Shown here piece after piece: positions 5,751-9,308 of a stretch of DNA of 9,308 nt. A model generated the notes under the pieces. It did no database searches. It saw nothing but the letters and a program-made list of their open reading frames with translations, and was not told the DNA's origin. Source of the stretch: CAVTZP01 sp964456815. GTDB lineage: Bacteria > Chloroflexota > Dehalococcoidia > Dehalococcoidales > BS750m-G39. Position 1 is the first letter of the stretch, and the number at the start of each line of letters is the position of its first letter. Where the stretch lies: contig CAYWCO010000042.1 in assembly GCA_964456815.1 (NCBI GenBank), positions 1 to 9,308 on the forward strand. Reading direction: 5' to 3'. Both the position numbers and the translations under genes were made by a program.

Positions 5751-6785
5751 ATGCGAGTTGCCGTAGCCATGAGTGGCGGGGTGGATTCATCACTGGCTGC
5801 CGCCCTGTTAAAACAGGCTGGCTATGATGTCTTCGGCGTTCATATGCAGCTATGGTCAGGCTCTAACCTTGAATCCACCGTTTCTGATTTAGAACCTACC
5901 TGCCAGCTTCTGGATATACCTTTCTATCAGCTTGACCTTGAGAGAGAATTCCAGCGCCTGGTTATTGACTACTTCTGCCAGGAGTATAGCCAGGGGCGGA
6001 CGCCAAACCCCTGTATTGCCTGCAACCAGCATATAAAATTCGGCCTTCTCCTTGATAGGGCGCTGGAGATGGGGGCGGAATATCTGGCTACCGGTCATTA
6101 TGCCCGCATAAAAGCCTCGGCGGATGGCTATTTTTTGCTCAAGGCAGCCGACGGGAGCAAGGACCAGTCCTATTTCCTTTATACCCTGGGGCAAAGGCAG
6201 CTTGAGCGCCTCTTGTTTCCCCTTGGCGAGCTAAGCAAGAAAAAGGTCAAAAGCCTGGCTGCCGAGCTTGGCTTGCCTGCCACTGGCCGGCGCGATAGCC
6301 AGGATGTCTGCTTTATCCCCGATAACGACTATCGCTCTTTTATAGACGGGCGTATTCCCCTCAAAGAGGGGGAAATAGTTGACATAACGGGTAAGGTTCT
6401 GGGCAGACACAGTGGTTTGGCACGGTACACGGTGGGGCAGAGGCATGGACTGGGGCTTGCCTCCAGCAAGCAGCTATATGTGCTCAGGCTTGAGGCAGAA
6501 GGCAACCGGCTGGTGGTTGGCAGCAGGGAGCAGCTTTTAAATAATATGCTTGTTGCCACCAGATTAAGCTGGGTATCGGGCAAGGCGGCTAGTGAGCCTC
6601 TAAATATAACGGCTAAGGTCAGGTATAAGGCGCCTGAGGTAGCCGCTGAGCTTCGCTCCGGTAATGGCAGGGCTGAGCTTCGCTTTGCCAAGCCTCAGTC
6701 GGCGATTACCCCGGGGCAATCGGCTGTATTCTACCAGGGCGATGCCGTCCTGGGTGGGGGAATAATAGATGCCGTCCTTTGCTGA
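5751..6785 (+). CDS. mnmA: tRNA-specific 2-thiouridylase MnmA
   Basis: MnmA adenylates and thiolates U34 of the Lys, Glu and Gln tRNAs, using sulfur relayed from a cysteine desulfurase; the s2U helps reading of A/G-ending codons. The 344-residue sequence shows the PP-loop SGGVDSS (8-14), GRTPNPCIACNQHIKFG (82-98), where Cys91 matches the nucleophilic Cys102 of the E. coli enzyme, ATGHYARI (113-120), KDQSYFLYTL (137-146), SQDVCFIP with the second catalytic Cys187, and the YTVGQRHGLG motif (226-235). It is slightly shorter than the E. coli protein, mainly in the segment after the PP-loop. A strong GGGGGAGG ribosome site (5735-5742) precedes the ATG. Its 3' end overlaps rnhB by 17 nt. Confidence 0.97.
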   Translation: MRVAVAMSGGVDSSLAAALLKQAGYDVFGVHMQLWSGSNLESTVSDLEPTCQLLDIPFYQLDLEREFQRLVIDYFCQEYSQGRTPNPCIACNQHIKFGLLLDRALEMGAEYLATGHYARIKASADGYFLLKAADGSKDQSYFLYTLGQRQLERLLFPLGELSKKKVKSLAAELGLPATGRRDSQDVCFIPDNDYRSFIDGRIPLKEGEIVDITGKVLGRHSGLARYTVGQRHGLGLASSKQLYVLRLEAEGNRLVVGSREQLLNNMLVATRLSWVSGKAASEPLNITAKVRYKAPEVAAELRSGNGRAELRFAKPQSAITPGQSAVFYQGDAVLGGGIIDAVLC

Positions 6786-7389
6786 AGAGGAAATGCTTGC
6801 CGCACAGGGCTACCAGCGCATTGCCGGTATTGATGAGGTGGGGCGGGGTGCTATAGCCGGCCCGGTGGTAGCCGCCGCCGTTATTCTGCCCCGCCAGGTA
6901 GACGCCCCATGGCTTGCCCAGGTGAGGGACAGCAAGCTGTTGACCCCAGCCCGGCGTGAGCTTTTATTCCACCATATCCACGAGATAGCCGTTTCTATTG
7001 GCATCGGCTTGGTTCCCCATTACCTGATAGATGCCCATGGTATAGTCAGAGCAACACGCCTGGCGATGAAAATGGCCGTAGAGCAGCTTTCGCCGCCGGC
7101 TGAGTCTCTGCTTATAGACTATATGCGCCTTCCCGAGGTCAGGCTGCCGCAGAAGGGGATAACCAACGGCGATAATTTATGTTTCTCCATAGCCTGCGCC
7201 TCTATTATTGCCAAGGTGGCACGGGACCGGCTTATGGTGGAGTTTGATGAAATCTACCCCGGCTACGGGCTGGCTCGGCATAAGGGCTATGGCACCAGGC
7301 AGCATTTTGCCTCTTTATACAGGCTTGGGCCGTGCCCGATACATCGCCGCTCATTTAGGCCAGTCAGGGAGATAATAGGGGGATTGTGA
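6769..7389 (+). CDS. rnhB: Ribonuclease HII
   Basis: RNase HII cleaves RNA in RNA-DNA hybrids and starts removal of single ribonucleotides from DNA. The 206-residue protein has the expected DEDD active site: Asp22 and Glu23 in GIDEVGRGAIAGPVVAAAV, Asp117 in LLIDYMRLP, and Asp135 in NGDNLCFSIACASIIAK. The GRG motif (25-27) and the HKGYGT segment (171-176) form the ribonucleotide-recognition elements. AKVARDR and HRRSF near the C-terminus also fit. The start at 6769 overlaps mnmA by 17 nt. ATG 6793 is an alternative that would still keep all motifs, but its only candidate ribosome site is too close. The gene overlaps yraN by 4 nt, suggesting translational coupling. Confidence 0.96.
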   Translation: MPSFAEEEMLAAQGYQRIAGIDEVGRGAIAGPVVAAAVILPRQVDAPWLAQVRDSKLLTPARRELLFHHIHEIAVSIGIGLVPHYLIDAHGIVRATRLAMKMAVEQLSPPAESLLIDYMRLPEVRLPQKGITNGDNLCFSIACASIIAKVARDRLMVEFDEIYPGYGLARHKGYGTRQHFASLYRLGPCPIHRRSFRPVREIIGGL

Positions 7390-7751
7390 AACGCAGAGAC
7401 ACCGGCATTCTCGGTGAGAAGCTGGCGGGGGATTTCCTCAGGAAGCGGGGCTACCGTATCCTGGAGGCTAATTACCGCTGCCCACGGGGTGAGGTTGACC
7501 TCATCGCCGAGCATAAAGATTATCTTGTCTTTGTTGAGGTGAGGACTAAGCGAAGCCGAGAGTTTGGCACCCCGGAGGAGTCAATTACCCCGACTAAAAT
7601 GGAACGGCTGAGAACGGTTGCCTCCCACTACCGGCAGACCCACGATAACCTGCCCCAGCTATGGCGCATTGATGTCGTCGCCGTGGAGCTGGGCCGGAGG
7701 GGGAAGCCGTCGCGGATTGAACTGATTGAGAATGCGGTGGGCGAAGCCTAA
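7386..7751 (+). CDS. yraN: YraN family protein (UPF0102, endonuclease-like fold)
   Basis: A 121-residue UPF0102 protein. The family has a PD-(D/E)XK-type restriction-endonuclease-like fold but no settled biochemical function. Visible conserved features are GEKLAGDFLRKRGYRILEAN at the start (with Glu11), CPRGEVDLIA (32-41, Glu36 and Asp38), VFVEVRTKRS (48-57, Glu51) and the final strand WRIDVVAVEL (93-102). The EVR in place of EVK is common in the family. It starts at GTG 7386, whose TG is shared with the rnhB stop TGA. The pairing of rnhB with yraN is seen widely in bacteria, which supports the call. The gap to the next gene contains a candidate promoter, so this is probably the end of the tmk-mnmA-rnhB-yraN block. 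Confidence 0.93.
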   Translation: MKRRDTGILGEKLAGDFLRKRGYRILEANYRCPRGEVDLIAEHKDYLVFVEVRTKRSREFGTPEESITPTKMERLRTVASHYRQTHDNLPQLWRIDVVAVELGRRGKPSRIELIENAVGEA

Positions 7752-7781
7752 GGTTTCAGCTTTGCTCTCTCAATCTGGCTA

Positions 7782-7790
7782 TGCTAGAAT
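7782..7790 (+). promoter_or_regulatory. Candidate extended -10 promoter for thiD2-thiE, possibly leaderless
   Basis: TGCTAGAAT fits an extended -10 (TGn plus TAGAAT, hexamer 7785-7790), and the ATG at 7799 begins 8 nt after it. A weak TTGCTC lies at -35 spacing (7762-7767, 17 nt). Neither ATG 7781 nor ATG 7799 has a Shine-Dalgarno site, which fits a leaderless mRNA starting at 7799. It resembles the arrangement upstream of rsmG. Confidence 0.4.
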
Positions 7791-7798
7791 TAGCTGCC

Positions 7799-8872
7799 AT
7801 GGCTTCAGAGGCAATGTCAAGAGCAAGGCTGCGCGTTATTGACGCCAACCTGAACCGCGCCGGGGAGGGGCTGCACCTTCTTGAGGATGTCGCCCGGTTG
7901 ATGCTTGATGACGCCGAGCTGACCCGGCAGCTGAAAGCCATACGTCATGAGATACTGAGGGGCGACCAGGCATTTAACCAGCAGCTTGTTCAGTCCCGGG
8001 ACTCGGAGGGCGATGTCGGGGTTGATACTGAAGCCCCCGGGGAGGCAAAGGAAAGGGAGCTGCCGATAATGGTGGTGGCTAACGCCCGGCGGGTTCAGGA
8101 ATCGCTGAGAATCCTGGAGGAGCTAGCCAAAATCCCAGCCACCCCCCCGTTAGACCAGTTAGACCCCCAGAAATTCAAGCAGGCCCGCTTTGCCCTCTAC
8201 ACCATAGAGCAAAGGCTGCTCTCCAAGCTGATGCGCCGGGATAAACTGGGGCGATTAAGCGGGCTTTATGCCATTATTGATAGCGAGGCTCTGGGCAGTC
8301 GCCGTCATATAGAGGTCGCCGAGGAGCTAATCCGGGGTGGGGCTAAGATAATCCAGTTTCGTGATAAACGCCGGGACAAAAGCGAGCGTTTGTCAATAAC
8401 TCAAGGATTAAAAGAGCTGTGTTCCAAGAACGGGGTGCTTTTTATCGTCAATGACTATATTGGTCTGGTCCTGGCTACTGACGCTGACGGCTTGCACCTG
8501 GGGCAAAAGGACCTGCCGGTCTCGGTAGCCCGCAAGATATTGCCCATCGACAAAATTATTGGCTGTTCGGTGAATACCGTAGACCAGGCAAAAGCGGCTG
8601 AAGCTGACGGCGCTGATTACCTTGCCGTCGGCTCAATCTACCCCACATCGTCCAAAGAAGGGGCGGTGGTGGTTGGTTTGGAAGGGCTGCGCCAGGTTAA
8701 GCAGGCGGTAAGCCTGCCCCTGGTTGCTATCGGCGGCATTAATAAGGACAATGTGGCTGAGGTCCTGGCTGCCGGCGCTGAGTCGGTGGCGGTGATTAGC
8801 GCTATAATTGGGGTGGAGGGCGTGGAGGAGGCAACGCGAAAGATTATAGCCGCCTTTGGGGAGGAAAAATGA
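7799..8872 (+). CDS. thiE: ThiD2-ThiE fusion: HMP-P kinase domain plus thiamine phosphate synthase
   Basis: A two-domain thiamine enzyme of 357 residues. The N-terminal domain (about 8-145) carries the ThiD2 signature VIDANLNRAGEGLHLLEDVAR and the later ANARRVQESLRILEELAK. ThiD2 domains have been reported to phosphorylate HMP phosphate to the pyrophosphate. The C-terminal domain (about 153-355) is thiamine phosphate synthase, which joins HMP pyrophosphate to thiazole phosphate. It shows LYAIID, QFRDK (186-190), NDY (218-220), DGLHLGQKDL (230-239), GSIYPTSSK (278-286) and IGGI (311-314). Alone, ThiE is about 210 residues, so the extra length is the fused domain. The frame is also open from ATG 7781, adding six residues; 7799 is preferred because the candidate promoter overlaps 7781. 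The gene overlaps the translin gene by 4 nt (ATGA). Confidence 0.93.
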   Translation: MASEAMSRARLRVIDANLNRAGEGLHLLEDVARLMLDDAELTRQLKAIRHEILRGDQAFNQQLVQSRDSEGDVGVDTEAPGEAKERELPIMVVANARRVQESLRILEELAKIPATPPLDQLDPQKFKQARFALYTIEQRLLSKLMRRDKLGRLSGLYAIIDSEALGSRRHIEVAEELIRGGAKIIQFRDKRRDKSERLSITQGLKELCSKNGVLFIVNDYIGLVLATDADGLHLGQKDLPVSVARKILPIDKIIGCSVNTVDQAKAAEADGADYLAVGSIYPTSSKEGAVVVGLEGLRQVKQAVSLPLVAIGGINKDNVAEVLAAGAESVAVISAIIGVEGVEEATRKIIAAFGEEK

Positions 8873-9308
8873 GCGGACTGACCGATAATCTGGACTCAAT
8901 CGCCAATAAGATTAGAGAAAGCTTCTCGGCTAAAGACACCGCCAGGGAAAAGGTGCTTCCCCTGTGCCGTGAGACGATTCGTCACAGTGGCAATGCCATC
9001 CGTGCTATCCATCGCCAGGAGTTTGACCAGGCAGCAAAACTGCTCAAGTCAGCCCGTGACCGTTTAAGCGAGGTTGAGCCCGGTATCTCTGGCTACGACG
9101 AGCTTGGCTATACCGGCTTTGTCCGGGATGCGCAGAAGGAGTTTGCCGAAGCCAGTATTACCCTTGCCCTGGTCACCGGGAAACGCCTCCCCGACCCCGA
9201 TGTACTGGGTATTGACGCCGCTGCCTACCTCAATGGTATGGGTGAAGCCGTCGGTGAGCTCAGGCGCTATTTGCTGGATAGCATGAGAGGGGGTGACCTG
9301 TCTCGGGG
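8869..9308 (+). CDS. Translin family protein (partial, runs off the right edge)
   Basis: The frame from ATG 8869 stays open to the window end, giving 146 codons. It starts inside the ThiE stop (ATGA overlap), with GGGGAGG (8858-8864) upstream. The sequence is helical and matches the prokaryotic translin group (COG2178): LCRETIRHSGNAIRAIHRQEFDQA (33-56), the GYTGFVRDAQKEFAEA block (80-95) and YLNGMGEAVGELRRYLLDSMRGGD (120-143). Translin/Trax proteins form helical oligomers that bind single-stranded nucleic acid, and Trax-type subunits cut RNA. Glu91 and Glu94 fit the acidic ExxE pair, but Glu126 lies where Trax-type enzymes have a catalytic Asp. Whether it is a nuclease is open. The missing C-terminus is probably short, judging from family length. 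Confidence 0.8.
   Translation, partial: MSGLTDNLDSIANKIRESFSAKDTAREKVLPLCRETIRHSGNAIRAIHRQEFDQAAKLLKSARDRLSEVEPGISGYDELGYTGFVRDAQKEFAEASITLALVTGKRLPDPDVLGIDAAAYLNGMGEAVGELRRYLLDSMRGGDLSR

Noticed and set aside
9074..9286. A 70-codon + strand open frame near the right edge.
   Set aside because: It is out of frame inside the translin gene, whose conserved motifs occupy the other frame through the same bases.

Overview
The window is ordinary chromosomal housekeeping DNA with twelve genes, all on the + strand. The last gene runs off the right edge. There are no rRNA or tRNA genes, CRISPR arrays, phage genes or insertion sequences that I can see. The gene set is bacterial: RsmG, thymidylate kinase, MnmA, RNase HII and YraN. 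It also includes families patchily distributed in bacteria, namely a translin-family protein, a PF10107-type Holliday-junction-resolvase-like nuclease and an R3H-domain ATPase. Together with the GC-rich coding style and the G-rich intergenic hairpin repeats, this looks most like Chloroflexota (Dehalococcoidia-type) or a neighbouring phylum. That placement is inference from gene content, not a measured phylogeny.

Layout. Bases 1-196 hold no gene. They carry a composite repeat (module A at 39-84, module B at 95-182), an intrinsic-terminator-like hairpin at 96-121, and an extended -10 promoter that ends 7 nt before the preferred ATG of rsmG. Then come rsmG (197-913) and a thermonuclease-family lipoprotein (929-1417). 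A good sigma-70-like promoter at 1420-1448 starts a second block: a membrane-anchored PD-(D/E)XK nuclease (1494-1940), pdxS (1944-2855), pdxT (2857-3423) and an R3H ATPase with a TTG start (3433-4944). The 170-nt gap after it holds a second copy of the composite repeat, with module A inverted (4972-5016) and module B direct (5035-5117). The tmk start codon is the last triplet of that module B. The third block is tmk (5115-5732), mnmA (5751-6785), rnhB (6769-7389) and yraN (7386-7751), tightly packed and partly overlapping. A probable new promoter lies at the start of a ThiD2-ThiE fusion gene (7799-8872, possibly from 7781), which overlaps a translin-family gene (8869 onward) by 4 nt.

How the genes fit together. 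PdxS and PdxT form the ribose-5-phosphate-dependent pyridoxal 5'-phosphate synthase. The ThiD2-ThiE fusion couples HMP phosphate phosphorylation to thiamine phosphate formation. Tmk supplies dTDP for DNA synthesis. RsmG and MnmA modify 16S rRNA and tRNA. RNase HII removes ribonucleotides from DNA, and YraN is its usual nuclease-fold neighbour.

I found no clear new multi-gene system. The least expected signals are the modular repeat whose hairpin arms show compensatory changes and whose end forms a translation start, two candidate leaderless promoters, the membrane-tethered resolvase-like nuclease in the vitamin B6 operon, and a translin homologue with Glu where catalytic Trax-type proteins have Asp.
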